NCBI GenBank assembly: GCA_019635275.1
Contig: JAHBZV010000001.1
Location: 124,001-188,000, forward strand
Length of the DNA: 64,000 bases
Direction: 5' to 3'
Source of the DNA: Burkholderiaceae bacterium
GTDB lineage: Bacteria > Pseudomonadota > Gammaproteobacteria > Burkholderiales > Burkholderiaceae_E
Below, piece by piece: positions 28,736 through 37,620 of the stretch; within the stretch, counting starts at the first letter, position 1, and the number at the start of each line of letters is the position of its first letter. The translations under genes and the position numbers were made by a program. A model generated the notes under the pieces. It made no database searches, was not told the DNA's origin, and worked only from the letters and a program-made list of their open reading frames with translations.

Positions 28736-30451
28736 ATGTTCAGCATCCACGGCACCGGCATCGGCGGCGGCATCGTCATCGGCCGTGCCCGGGTGCTCGA
28801 GTCGCGCCAGCGCGACGTGCCGCGTTATCGGCTCGGCCCCGCGCAGCTCGAATCCGAGCTGTCGCGGCTCGAGACCGCGATCGAGGTGGTGAGGGCCGAG
28901 CTCTTTGCGCTGGCCGAGCACCTGCCGGCCGACGGCCCCGCCGAGGCGCGCGCGCTGCTCGACGTTCACGCGATGATCCTCGACGACCCGGCGCTCGCGC
29001 AGGCCGCGCGCGACGCGATGCGCGAGCACCTGTGGAACGCCGAGTGGGCGTTCTCGGCGCAGGCCGGTCACCTGGCGGCGCAGTTCGACGAGTTCGAGGA
29101 CGAATACCTGCGCGAGCGCGGGCGCGACGTGCAGCAGGTCGCCGAGCGCGTCATCCGCGTACTGTCGGGCTCGACCGCCGGGTCGAAGGTCGGCGCCGAG
29201 ACGGCGATCTTCGTCGCCGAGGACATCTCGCCCGCCGACATGCTGTCGTTGCGCTCGGCGATCGGCTTCGGCATCGACCTGGGCGGCACCACGTCGCACA
29301 CCGCGATCCTGGCGCGCAGCATGAACGTGCCGGCGGTGGTCGGCCTGGGTCACGCGAGCCGCCTCGTGCTCGACGACGACTGGCTGATCCTCGACGGCGA
29401 GGCGGGCCTCGTGATCGTGGCGCCCGACGAGACGGTGCTGGCCGAGTACCGGCATCGACAGGCGGCGGGCGAGCTCGAGCGCGAGCGCCTGAAGCGACTG
29501 CTCCACGTTCCCACCGCCACCGTCGACGGCGTGAAGGTGGGTTTGTTCGCCAACATCGAGCGCCCCGAGGAGGCCGAACGCGCGCTCGCCGCCGGCGCCG
29601 AGGGCGTCGGGCTGTTCCGCACCGAGTTCCTGTTCATGAACCGGCGCGACCTGCCCGACGAGGACGAGCAGTTCGAGGCCTATCGCGCCGCGGTGGCCGC
29701 GATGCAGGGACGGCCGGTGACGATCCGCACGCTCGACGTCGGCGCCGACAAGGCCGTGCCCGCGCTGGGCGGCACCGCGCCGCAGAACCCGGCGCTCGGC
29801 CAGCGCGCGATCCGCTATTGCCTGGCCGAGCCGCAGGTGTTCCTCATGCAGCTGCGCGCGATCCTGCGCGCGTCGGCGTTCGGCAACGCGCGGCTGCTGC
29901 TGCCGATGCTCGCTCACAGCCACGAGATCGACCAGGCGTTGCGGCTGGTCGACCTCGCCAAGGGGCAGCTGCGCGGGCGCGGGCTGGCGTTCGACGAGCG
30001 GCTGCCGGTCGGCGGCATGATCGAGGTGCCCGCGGCCGCGATCACCGCGGGCCTGTTCGTGCGAAAGCTCGACTTCCTGTCGATCGGCACCAACGACCTG
30101 ATCCAGTACACGCTGGCGATCGACCGCTCGGACCACGAAGTCGCGTCGCTGTACGAACCGTTCCACCCGGCGGTGCTGCGGCTGATCGGCATGACGATCC
30201 GCACCGCGCGCAAGGCGGGCACGCCGGTGGCCGTCTGCGGCGAGATGGCCGGCGACTGGGCCGCGACGCGGCTGCTGCTCGGCATGGGCCTGACCGAATT
30301 CTCGATGCACCCGGCGAGCCTGCTGCGCGTGAAGCAGGAGATCCTGCGCGCCGACGCGTCGAAGCTCGCGCCGCGCGTCTCGCGGCTGCTGACGAGCGAC
30401 GATCCGCTGCGCGTGCGCGCGTTGCTGGCGCGGTTGGTGGAAGACGCCTGA
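28736..30451 (+). CDS. ptsI: phosphoenolpyruvate-protein phosphotransferase (enzyme I)
   Basis: 571-residue EI. GGTTSHTAILARS holds the phospho-His188, GLFRTEFLFM and the C-terminal VPVAVCGEMAGD belong to the PEP-binding barrel. The frame begins at a TTG (28697), but MFSIHGTGIGGGIVIG at the ATG at 28736 is the family N-terminus; the GGAGGG before it is unusually close to the ATG. It phosphorylates HPr from PEP. It ends 21 bases from the convergent vapC stop. Confidence 0.93.
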   Translation: MFSIHGTGIGGGIVIGRARVLESRQRDVPRYRLGPAQLESELSRLETAIEVVRAELFALAEHLPADGPAEARALLDVHAMILDDPALAQAARDAMREHLWNAEWAFSAQAGHLAAQFDEFEDEYLRERGRDVQQVAERVIRVLSGSTAGSKVGAETAIFVAEDISPADMLSLRSAIGFGIDLGGTTSHTAILARSMNVPAVVGLGHASRLVLDDDWLILDGEAGLVIVAPDETVLAEYRHRQAAGELERERLKRLLHVPTATVDGVKVGLFANIERPEEAERALAAGAEGVGLFRTEFLFMNRRDLPDEDEQFEAYRAAVAAMQGRPVTIRTLDVGADKAVPALGGTAPQNPALGQRAIRYCLAEPQVFLMQLRAILRASAFGNARLLLPMLAHSHEIDQALRLVDLAKGQLRGRGLAFDERLPVGGMIEVPAAAITAGLFVRKLDFLSIGTNDLIQYTLAIDRSDHEVASLYEPFHPAVLRLIGMTIRTARKAGTPVAVCGEMAGDWAATRLLLGMGLTEFSMHPASLLRVKQEILRADASKLAPRVSRLLTSDDPLRVRALLARLVEDA

Positions 30452-30472
30452 TCGGCTCGCGGCCGGCGCCGG

Positions 30473-30874
30473 TCAGCGCGCGCCCAGCGCGGGCCGCAGG
30501 CCGAGGTGCCGCACGAACGGATCGAAGTCGCGGTCGCTGTAGAGCAGCGCGTAGCCGTCGACGATGCAGCGGGTGGCGATCACCGTGTCGATCGTCTTGC
30601 GGGCGGTGACGCCCAGCCGGCGCAGCGCGCGTAAGTTCCTTGCTGCGGCGATCGCAATCTCGCGGCCGCCGAGGACGACGATGTCGAGCGTGTCGAGCAG
30701 CCGGCGCGCCTGCTCGAATTCGCGGTCGTCGCCGAAGCCCTGCAGGACTTCGGCGAGCACGAGGTCGCCGGTGGCCAGCGGCTCGCTGCCGAGCAGCGCG
30801 TCGAGCAGGTCGGTTTGCGGGCTGACGGTGCCGCGGAAGTAGTCGATCCAGACGCTGGAGTCGACCAGGATCAA
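30473..30874 (-). CDS. vapC: VapC-type PIN-domain ribonuclease toxin
   Basis: 133-residue PIN protein. The acidic residues are in ILVDSSVWIDYF (first Asp), LAEVLQG (Glu), TIDTVIATRC (Asp) and YSDRDFD (Asp), the full metal-binding set. It starts with TTG at 30874, overlapping the antitoxin stop (TTGA), so synthesis depends on translation of vapB. It would cleave tRNA or other RNA when VapB is degraded. Confidence 0.9.
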   Translation of the reverse strand: MILVDSSVWIDYFRGTVSPQTDLLDALLGSEPLATGDLVLAEVLQGFGDDREFEQARRLLDTLDIVVLGGREIAIAAARNLRALRRLGVTARKTIDTVIATRCIVDGYALLYSDRDFDPFVRHLGLRPALGAR

Positions 30875-31065
30875 CGATCGGTCCTCATGGCCTCGAGGTC
30901 GCCCTGCCAGTGCAGCTTGCCGCGGAACCGCCGGATCTCCTGCTGGCGCCGCAGGCGCAGCAGCGTGCGCAGGCCGAGCTCGACCGCCTCGCGCTTGGTC
31001 TTGAGGCCGGTGGCCCGGAGCGTCTGCTTCATCAGCTCGTCGTCGATGACGATGTTGGTGCGCAT
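30871..31065 (-). CDS. vapB: VapB-type antitoxin
   Basis: 64 residues. MRTNIVIDDELMKQTLRATG and KTKREAVELGLRTLLRL are typical of VapB ribbon-helix-helix antitoxins, and the C-terminal FRGKLHWQGDLEAMRTD is the toxin-binding arm. The frame is open upstream, but the ATG at 31065 starts the domain. An 8-bp inverted repeat lies immediately upstream. Confidence 0.88.
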   Translation of the reverse strand: MRTNIVIDDELMKQTLRATGLKTKREAVELGLRTLLRLRRQQEIRRFRGKLHWQGDLEAMRTDR

Positions 31066-31066
31066 G

Positions 31067-31096
31067 ATGTGTATGGATTCAATGAGCAATACACAT
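31067..31096. promoter_or_regulatory. VapB operator
   Basis: ATGTGTAT (31067-31074) and ATACACAT (31089-31096) are perfect inverted repeats with 14 bases between, ending 1 base from the vapB ATG. Typical position for autorepression by VapBC. Confidence 0.72.
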
Positions 31097-31160
31097 TGTC
31101 GCGCTCCCACGGCCGCGGCGCAATCGTCCTTGCGGACGACCCGCACGCCCGATTCGGCCA

Positions 31161-31193
31161 CCGCAAGCTTGCCGCAAGCTCGCCGCAAGGTTC
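31161..31193 (+). promoter_or_regulatory. three 11-bp direct repeats before the metal-efflux operon
   Basis: CCGCAAGCTTG, CCGCAAGCTCG and CCGCAAGGTTC lie in exact 11-bp register, the spacing recognised by OmpR/PhoB-family dimers on one DNA face. A -10-like TACAGT (31211-31216) follows 17 bases after the last repeat, so the third copy would cover the -35. The operon downstream encodes an OmpR-type regulator. Confidence 0.72.
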
Positions 31194-31251
31194 GCGATGG
31201 GTCGCGCTTCTACAGTCGCACTCCTTCGCAGATCCCACCCGCGAGACGACC

Positions 31252-32628
31252 CTGGACTTCCTCCTGTTCCCGGCGTGCCGGCGCGCCGTCGCCGCGTGGC
31301 TGGCTGCCGTGGCGGTGGCGGCCGCAGTTGCGCCGGCACCCGCTTGCGCGCGCGACGAAGCGCCTGCGCTTTCCACCGACGGCCAGCCCGTGCTCTCGCT
31401 GTCGCTGTCCGATGCCCGGCGCATCCTGCTCGAGCGCAGCCGCGACCTCGGCGCCGCGCAGGCCGCGCTCGACGCGGCCGAAGGCGCGCTGTTCAGCGCC
31501 GCGCGCAGGCCGAACCCGGTCCTGACGATCGGCGCCGGCAGCGCGCAGGCCGGCGAGTACCGCCCCCGTGACCTCGACCGCAACGTCCGCCTCGACCAGC
31601 TGATCGAGCGCGGCAGCAAGCGGGAACTGCGCGCCGACGCCGCCCGACAGGCGGCGCGCGCGGCGCGGATGGACCTCGGCGACGTGCGGCGCCGCCTCGG
31701 GTTCGCGCTCGCGCAGGCCTACTACGGGCTGAAGTCGGCGCAGGAGGCGGTCGACTACGCGCAGGCCAACGCCGACGCGTTCGCACGCAACCTGGACGTC
31801 GCGCGCCGCCGGCTGAAGGCCGGCGATGCCGCGCAGGCCGACGTCTCGCGAATCGAAGTCGATGCGGGACAGGCCGACAACGACCTGCGCCAGGCGCGCG
31901 CCGAGCGCGAAGCGGCGCAGGTCGCGCTGGCCTCGATCCTCGCGCGCGAGGCCGACGCGCGGCGGCTGCTGGCCAGCGACCCGTGGCCTGAACCCGGCAG
32001 CGTCGAGCCGCCGGCCGAGCGGATCGCCGCGCTGCTCGAGCGGCGCCCCGACGTGCAGGCGGCCACCGCGCGCCTGGCCGCCGCCGAAGCGCGCTTCGAG
32101 GGCGCGCGGGCGCTGCGCACGCGCGACTTCAGCGTGGGCGTCTTCGCCGACCAGAACCGCCTCGCCAACGGCGGCACGACGTTCGGCGTGTCGGTGAGCG
32201 TGCCGCTGTTCCTGAACAACGACTACACCGGCGAGATCCGCCAGGCCGAGGCCGAGCGGGTCGCGGCGCGCATCGAGCTCGAGCGGGCGCGCGGCGACGC
32301 GCTCGCCGAGCTGCACCGCGCGCAGTCGGCGGTGCGCGCGAGCGCCGAGCGCGTCGAGCGGCTGGAGGCGCGCATCGTGCCCAGTGCGCGCGCCGCGGCG
32401 CGCGCGACCGAGTTCGCCTATTCGCGCGGCGCGATCCCGCTGACCGACCTGCTCGACGCGCGCCGCAGCCTGAAGGCTACCGAGCGCGATCTCGTCGAGG
32501 CGCGCGCGGCCCGCGCAATCGCCGTCGCGGCGCTCGAGGCCAGCCTCCCGCCGTCGGCGCCCGATGCGCCGCAGCCCGATGCGCCGTCGATGCCCGACGC
32601 GACGACGCCCGACGCGCCGCCGCGCTGA
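31252..32628 (+). CDS. TolC/CusC-type outer-membrane efflux factor
   Basis: About 458 residues of outer-membrane channel for the RND pump downstream. Two OEP repeats are visible (LSDARRILLERSRDLGAAQA; later FGVSVSVPLFLNNDYTGEI and SRGAIPLTDLLDARRSL). The N-terminus CRRAVAAWLAAVAVAAAVAP is a signal peptide, but no ATG, GTG or TTG sits just before it: in-frame choices are CTG 31252 (used here), GTG 31309, or TTG 31096. The C-terminus is a PDA-rich tail. The start is therefore uncertain, the gene itself not. Confidence 0.8.
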   Translation: MDFLLFPACRRAVAAWLAAVAVAAAVAPAPACARDEAPALSTDGQPVLSLSLSDARRILLERSRDLGAAQAALDAAEGALFSAARRPNPVLTIGAGSAQAGEYRPRDLDRNVRLDQLIERGSKRELRADAARQAARAARMDLGDVRRRLGFALAQAYYGLKSAQEAVDYAQANADAFARNLDVARRRLKAGDAAQADVSRIEVDAGQADNDLRQARAEREAAQVALASILAREADARRLLASDPWPEPGSVEPPAERIAALLERRPDVQAATARLAAAEARFEGARALRTRDFSVGVFADQNRLANGGTTFGVSVSVPLFLNNDYTGEIRQAEAERVAARIELERARGDALAELHRAQSAVRASAERVERLEARIVPSARAAARATEFAYSRGAIPLTDLLDARRSLKATERDLVEARAARAIAVAALEASLPPSAPDAPQPDAPSMPDATTPDAPPR

Positions 32629-32639
32629 CCGCCTCCGGC

Positions 32640-32665
32640 CCCGCTCGCCGATCCCGCTCGCCGAT
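32640..32665. repeat. 13-bp tandem duplication
   Basis: CCCGCTCGCCGAT occurs twice back to back, with the first five bases of a third copy, in the 81-base gap between the outer-membrane factor and the adaptor gene. No function is evident. Confidence 0.7.
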
Positions 32666-32709
32666 CCCGCCCGACGACCCCTTCACCGAGTTCTCCGAGC
32701 CTTCCCGAC

Positions 32710-33843
32710 ATGCGACGATTCCTCCCGATTTCCCGTTCGGCACTGCTCGCCGCGGCCTTGGCCGGGTGCGGCGCGCACGAGCGTCCCGCGCCGCCGGTGG
32801 CCGAGCCGGTGGTCGACGGCGAGCAGATCCGGCTGCCGGCCGGCAGCCCGCAGGGCGCCGTCCTCGTCTCGGCCGAAGCGAAGCTGCAGCAGGCCGAGAC
32901 GGTGCGGCTGCAGGGCCGGCTGGTCTGGGACGAGACGCGCACCGCTCGCGTCGACGCGCCGGTGGCCGGCCGGATCGTTCGCCTGCTGGCGGCGCCCGGC
33001 GACGCGGTGAAGCCGGGCCAGGCGCTGGCCGAGATCGCGTCGCCGGAGATCGGCCAGGCGCAGGCCGACGCGCGCCGCGCCGACGTCGACTACGAGGCGG
33101 CGACGAAGAATCTCGCGCGCATCCGCGAGCTCAACGAGGCCGGCATCACGCCGGCGCGCGAGCTGCAGGCCGCCGAGGCCGAGCTCGCGCGCGCGGCGGC
33201 CGAACGCCAGCGCACGCGCGTCCGCAACGCCTCCTACGGAGTCGGCACCCGCATCGACCAGGTGTTCGCGCTGCGCACGCCGGTCTCCGGCGTCGTCGTC
33301 GAGCGCACTGCCGCGCCGGGCCTCGAAGTGCGCCCCGATCAGGCGCAACCGGGCCAGCCGGCACTGTTCGTCGTCAGCGATCCGACGCGGCTCTGGGTCA
33401 GGCTCGACGTGCCCGAGAGCCTGGTCGGCGCGGTGCGTCCCGGGCAGACCGTCGCGCTGAAGGCGGCCGCGCTGCCCGATCGACCGATCCGGGCGCGGAT
33501 CACGCACGTGTCCGACTTCATCGACCCGGCCACCCGGACGCTGAAGGCGCGCGCCGAGGTCGACAACGCCGACCGCGCGCTCAAGGCCGAGATGTTCGTC
33601 AGCGGCGAGCTGTCGGTGCCGGTGCGCGAGGCGGTCCTCGTGCCGGCCGGCGCGCTGGTGCTGCTCGGCGAGCGCTACTACGCATTCGTCGACCAGGGCG
33701 AAGGGCGCTACCTGCGCCGCGAGGTACAGGCCGAAGAGGCGGGGCTCGGCTCGATGCGCGTGCTGGCCGGCCTCGCGCCCGGCGAGCGCGTGGTGGTCGG
33801 CGGCGCGCTGCTGCTGCAGCAGCTGCTGGGCAGCAAGCCATGA
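32710..33843 (+). CDS. RND efflux periplasmic adaptor (CusB/CzcB-like)
   Basis: 377-residue membrane-fusion protein anchored as a lipoprotein (LLAAALAGC lipobox). It shows the lipoyl half-motifs ARVDAPVAGRIVRLLAAPGDAVKPGQ, a helical hairpin (about residues 110-165) and a beta-barrel with DPTRLWVRLDVPE. It bridges pump and outer-membrane channel. I do not see the Met-rich copper-binding N-terminus of CusB, so the metal is open. It overlaps the pump gene by 4 bases (ATGA). Confidence 0.9.
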   Translation: MRRFLPISRSALLAAALAGCGAHERPAPPVAEPVVDGEQIRLPAGSPQGAVLVSAEAKLQQAETVRLQGRLVWDETRTARVDAPVAGRIVRLLAAPGDAVKPGQALAEIASPEIGQAQADARRADVDYEAATKNLARIRELNEAGITPARELQAAEAELARAAAERQRTRVRNASYGVGTRIDQVFALRTPVSGVVVERTAAPGLEVRPDQAQPGQPALFVVSDPTRLWVRLDVPESLVGAVRPGQTVALKAAALPDRPIRARITHVSDFIDPATRTLKARAEVDNADRALKAEMFVSGELSVPVREAVLVPAGALVLLGERYYAFVDQGEGRYLRREVQAEEAGLGSMRVLAGLAPGERVVVGGALLLQQLLGSKP

Positions 33844-36800
33844 TCCGTCGCGTCGTCGCGTTCGCGCTGGGCCAGCCGCTGTTCGTCGTGCTCGGCGTGC
33901 TGATGCTGGTCGGCGGGGGCCTGATCGCCTTCCGCAACCTGCCGGTCGAGGCGTTTCCCGACGTCACCGACACGCAGGTGACGGTCATCACGCTGTATCC
34001 GGGGCGCGCCGCCGAAGAGGTCGAGCGCCAGATCACGATCCCGATCGAGGTCGCGCTGTCGGGCGTGCCGAACGCGATCCGCGTCTTCTCGCACACGCAG
34101 TTCGGCCTGTCTTACCTGGTCGTCACGTTCAACGACGAGGTCAACGGCTACTTCGCGCGCCAGCAGGTGCTCGAGAAACTGCGCGACGCCGACCTGCCCG
34201 ACGGGGTGCGTCCGGAGCTCGCTGCGATGACCTCGGCGATCAGCGAGGTCTATCGCTATCGGCTGAAGTCGGCGGGCCGCACGCCGACGCAGTTGCGCGA
34301 ACTGCAGAACTGGGTAATGGAGCGCCAGCTCAAGACGGTGCCCGGCGTCGCCGACGTCGTGAGCTTCGGCGGCCTGATCAAGACCTACGAGGTGCAGCCC
34401 GACATCGGCAAGCTGCGCAGCCACCGGGTGTCGCTGCAGCAGCTGATCGACGCGCTCGAGAAGTCGAACCGCAACGCGGGCGGCGGCTACGTCGAGCACG
34501 GGCGCCAGCAGTTCCTGATCCGAGGCATCGGCCTGTTGCGCTCGGCGCAGGACCTCGAGGACGTCGTCGTCGCCGAGCAGGCCGGCACGCCGGTGCTGGT
34601 GCGCGACCTCGCGCGCGTCACCGTCGGCGCCGTGCCGCGGCAAGGGGTGATCGGGCAGGACGACGACGACGACGTGGTCTCGGGCATCGTGCTGATGCGC
34701 AAGGGCGAGAACCCGTCGAAGGTGCTCGCCGCGCTCAAGGGAAAGCTCGAGGAGATCCGCCGCACGCAACTGCCTGCCGGCGTCGAGATCGTGCCGTTCT
34801 ACGACCGCAGCTGGCTGATCGCGCGGACGATGAAGACGGTGTTCACCAACCTCGTCGAGGGCGCGGTGCTGGTCTGCGCCGTGCTGTACCTGTTCCTGTC
34901 GAACTTCCGCGCGGCGGCGATCGTCGCGTCGATCATCCCGCTGGCGCTGCTCGGCACCTTCCTCGGGCTGACCTTCGTCGGCATCCCGGCCAACCTGCTG
35001 TCGCTGGGCGCGATGGACTTCGGCATCATCGTCGACGGCGCGGTGATCGTCGTCGAGCACATCTTCCACCGCCTCGCGCAGCTGCGCGACGGCGCCTCGC
35101 CCGAGGACCGGCGCCGCACGGTGCTCGACGCCGCGGTCGAGGTCGGCCGCCCGACGCTGTTCTCGATGCTGATCATCATCGCCGCGCACATCCCGATCTT
35201 CACGCTGCAGCGGCACGAGGGACGCATCTTCGCGCCGATGGCCTGGTCGGTCAGCTCCGCGCTGGTCACGTCGCTGGCGCTGTCGCTGACGCTGGTGCCG
35301 CTGCTGTGCCTGGTGCTGCTGCGGCGCAAGCTTCCGCACGGCGAGAACCGGCTGCTCGCCGCGTGCAAGCGCGTCTACCGGCCGGCGCTCGACTGGGCGC
35401 TGGACCATCGCCGCGCGGTGCTCGCCGCGGCCGGCCTCGCGCTGGCCGGCGCGGCGGCGTTGGCGCCGCGCCTGGGCACCGAGTTCCTGCCCGAGCTGAA
35501 CGAGGGCAGCGTCTGGGTCAACGTGACGCTCGAGCCCTCGACGTCGATCACCGCAGCGCAGGCCGAGGCGCGACGGATCCGCGACCTGATCCGGCGCACG
35601 CCCGAGGTGCGCAGCGTGATCTCGAAGCTGGGCCGCCCCGAGGACGGCACCGACCCGAAGATCGCCAGCCAGATCGAAGCGCTGGTCGACCTCGCGCCGG
35701 AGGAGGAGTGGAAGCGCGGCCTCGGCAAGCGCGAGGTGCTGGCCGAACTCGACGCGGCGCTCGCGACGATCCCGGGGATCCAGTACTCGTTCTCGCAGCC
35801 GATCCGCGACAACGTGCTCGAGAGCATCTCGCAGATCGACGGCCAGATCGTCATCAAGATCTCGGGCGACGACCTGGACAAGTTGCGCGCGTACGGCGAC
35901 GTCGTCCTGCGCGCGATCGACGACGTGCCGGGTGTCGCGCGTGCGTTCGTCGACCGCGCGGGCCAGCTGCCGCAATACCGGATCGAAGTCGATCGCCAGC
36001 GCGCCGCCCGCTACGGCCTGAACGCCGGCGACATCGACGCGGTGATCGAGTCGGCGCTGGCCGGCCACGAGGCGACCTGGATCTGGGAGGGCGAGCGCCG
36101 CTTCGCGGTCGTCATGAGGCTGCGCGAAGAGGATCGGGCGCTCGCGCGGCTGCGCGAGCTGCAGCTGACGACCCCGTCGGGCGTGTTCCTGCCGCTGTCC
36201 GAAGTCGCGACCTTCCGCGTGGCCAGCGGCGCGATGAACATCGCGCGCGAGAACGGCCGGCGCGTGCTGTCGATCGGCGTGTTCATCAAGGACCGCGACA
36301 TGGGCAGCGCAGTCGCCGAGATGCAGCAGCGCACCGCGCAGGCGCTGCGACTCGACGAGGGCTACGCGATCAGCTGGTCCGGCGAGTTCGAGAACCAGGA
36401 ACGCGCGATGGCGCGGCTCTCGTGGGTCGTGCCGCTGTCGATCCTGATCATCTTCCTGTTCCTGTTCGACGCGTTCAAGTCGTTGAAGAACGCGACGCTG
36501 ATCATCGCGAACATCCCGTTCGCGATGATCGGCGGCATCGTCGCGCTGTTCGCGACCGGCACGCCGCTGTCGGTCTCGGCGGCGATCGGCTTCATCGCGC
36601 TGTTCGGCCAGGCGGTGCTGAACGGGGTGGTGATGCTGGCGTACTTCGGGCAGCTGCGCGAGGGCGGCATGACGGTGCGCGAGGCGGTCGTGCACGGCTC
36701 GCTCGACCGGCTGCGCACCGTGCTGATGACCGCGCTGCTCGCGTCGCTGGGCCTGCTGCCGATGGCGCTGTCGCACGGCATCGGATCGGAGACGCAGAAG

Positions 36801-36935
36801 CCGTTGGCGATCGTCGTGATCGGCGGGCTGGCCAGCGCGACGCTGCTCACGCTGCTGGTGCTGCCGACGCTGTACTACGCCGTCCACGGCCGGCGCGGTA
36901 GGATGGCGAAGGAGCACCCCGCACTGGAACCGTAG
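33840..36935 (+). CDS. heavy-metal RND efflux pump (CusA/CzcA family)
   Basis: 1031-residue proton-driven trimeric pump. MIRRVVAFALGQPLFVVLGV starts TM1, and NLPVEAFPDVTDTQV is the family signature. TM4 carries LGAMDFGIIVDGAVIVVEH with the two aspartates and glutamate of the heavy-metal class; hydrophobe/drug exporters differ here. A repeat of the layout occupies the second half. It exports a divalent or monovalent metal from the periplasm or cytosol; which metal cannot be read from the sequence. The start is at 33840, not at the much earlier open frame. Confidence 0.93.
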   Translation: MIRRVVAFALGQPLFVVLGVLMLVGGGLIAFRNLPVEAFPDVTDTQVTVITLYPGRAAEEVERQITIPIEVALSGVPNAIRVFSHTQFGLSYLVVTFNDEVNGYFARQQVLEKLRDADLPDGVRPELAAMTSAISEVYRYRLKSAGRTPTQLRELQNWVMERQLKTVPGVADVVSFGGLIKTYEVQPDIGKLRSHRVSLQQLIDALEKSNRNAGGGYVEHGRQQFLIRGIGLLRSAQDLEDVVVAEQAGTPVLVRDLARVTVGAVPRQGVIGQDDDDDVVSGIVLMRKGENPSKVLAALKGKLEEIRRTQLPAGVEIVPFYDRSWLIARTMKTVFTNLVEGAVLVCAVLYLFLSNFRAAAIVASIIPLALLGTFLGLTFVGIPANLLSLGAMDFGIIVDGAVIVVEHIFHRLAQLRDGASPEDRRRTVLDAAVEVGRPTLFSMLIIIAAHIPIFTLQRHEGRIFAPMAWSVSSALVTSLALSLTLVPLLCLVLLRRKLPHGENRLLAACKRVYRPALDWALDHRRAVLAAAGLALAGAAALAPRLGTEFLPELNEGSVWVNVTLEPSTSITAAQAEARRIRDLIRRTPEVRSVISKLGRPEDGTDPKIASQIEALVDLAPEEEWKRGLGKREVLAELDAALATIPGIQYSFSQPIRDNVLESISQIDGQIVIKISGDDLDKLRAYGDVVLRAIDDVPGVARAFVDRAGQLPQYRIEVDRQRAARYGLNAGDIDAVIESALAGHEATWIWEGERRFAVVMRLREEDRALARLRELQLTTPSGVFLPLSEVATFRVASGAMNIARENGRRVLSIGVFIKDRDMGSAVAEMQQRTAQALRLDEGYAISWSGEFENQERAMARLSWVVPLSILIIFLFLFDAFKSLKNATLIIANIPFAMIGGIVALFATGTPLSVSAAIGFIALFGQAVLNGVVMLAYFGQLREGGMTVREAVVHGSLDRLRTVLMTALLASLGLLPMALSHGIGSETQKPLAIVVIGGLASATLLTLLVLPTLYYAVHGRRGRMAKEHPALEP

Positions 36936-36939
36936 CGAG

Positions 36940-37620
36940 ATGAGAGTCCTGATCGTCGAGGACGATCCCCTGCTGGCCGACGGCCTGACGCGCACCTTCA
37001 ACGGCCACGGCTTCGTCGCCGACACGGTCGACAACGGGCGCAGCGCCGACATCCTGCTCGAGCGCGACCCGTTCGACCTGGTCGTGCTCGACGTCGGGCT
37101 GCCGGGCATCGACGGCTTCGAGGTCGCGCGGCGCGCGCGCCGGCGCGGCTCGACGGTGCCGATCCTGATGCTCACCGCGCGCGACGCGGTGCACGACCGC
37201 GTGCACGGGTTGAACCTGGGCGCCGACGACTACGTGCAGAAGCCCTTCGACAAGGACGAGCTGCTCGCGCGCGCGCACGCGCTGGTGCGCCGCAGCCGTG
37301 CGCAGCGCCACGACACGATCTCGCACGGCCGGCTCGTGATGGATTGCGCCGCGCGCCGCTGCTTCGTCGACGGCGCTCCGCTCGACCTGCCGCCGCGCGA
37401 GTGGCTGATGCTCGAGTACCTGCTTCGCAACGTCGAGCGCGTCGTGAACAAGCGCCAGATCGTGGCCGCGATGTGTCGATGGGACGAGGACATGAGCGAC
37501 AACGCGGTCGAGGTCTACGTCTCGCGGCTGCGCGCCAAGCTCGAGCCGCACGGCATCCGCATCCGGACCGTGCGCGGATTCGGCTACATGCTGCAGGCCG
37601 TGCCCGGCGACGCGCATTGA
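36940..37620 (+). CDS. OmpR-family response regulator (metal-efflux operon)
   Basis: 226 residues. The receiver has VEDD near the N-terminus, the phospho-acceptor Asp51 (VVLDVGLPG) and LTARD/KPF. The C-terminal winged helix carries DNAVEVYVSRLRAKL and TVRGFGYML. It follows the pump by 4 bases and probably activates its own operon through the 11-bp repeats at 31161-31193, as CusR or CzcR do. Confidence 0.93.
   Translation: MRVLIVEDDPLLADGLTRTFNGHGFVADTVDNGRSADILLERDPFDLVVLDVGLPGIDGFEVARRARRRGSTVPILMLTARDAVHDRVHGLNLGADDYVQKPFDKDELLARAHALVRRSRAQRHDTISHGRLVMDCAARRCFVDGAPLDLPPREWLMLEYLLRNVERVVNKRQIVAAMCRWDEDMSDNAVEVYVSRLRAKLEPHGIRIRTVRGFGYMLQAVPGDAH

Noticed and set aside
31197..31571. ATG at 31197 as the start of the outer-membrane factor
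   Set aside because: It is out of frame with the channel and yields Arg/Pro-rich shadow sequence.
32766..36935. 1389-codon frame that could suggest an adaptor-pump fusion
   Set aside because: The adaptor is encoded in a different frame. The pump N-terminus MIRRVVAFALGQPLFV begins at 33840 and the upstream part is shadow.
33708..37175. Minus-strand open frame of 1155 codons opposite the RND pump
   Set aside because: It is antisense to a clear CusA/CzcA gene and its product is low-complexity Arg/Gln/His-rich, as expected from GC-rich codons read backwards.
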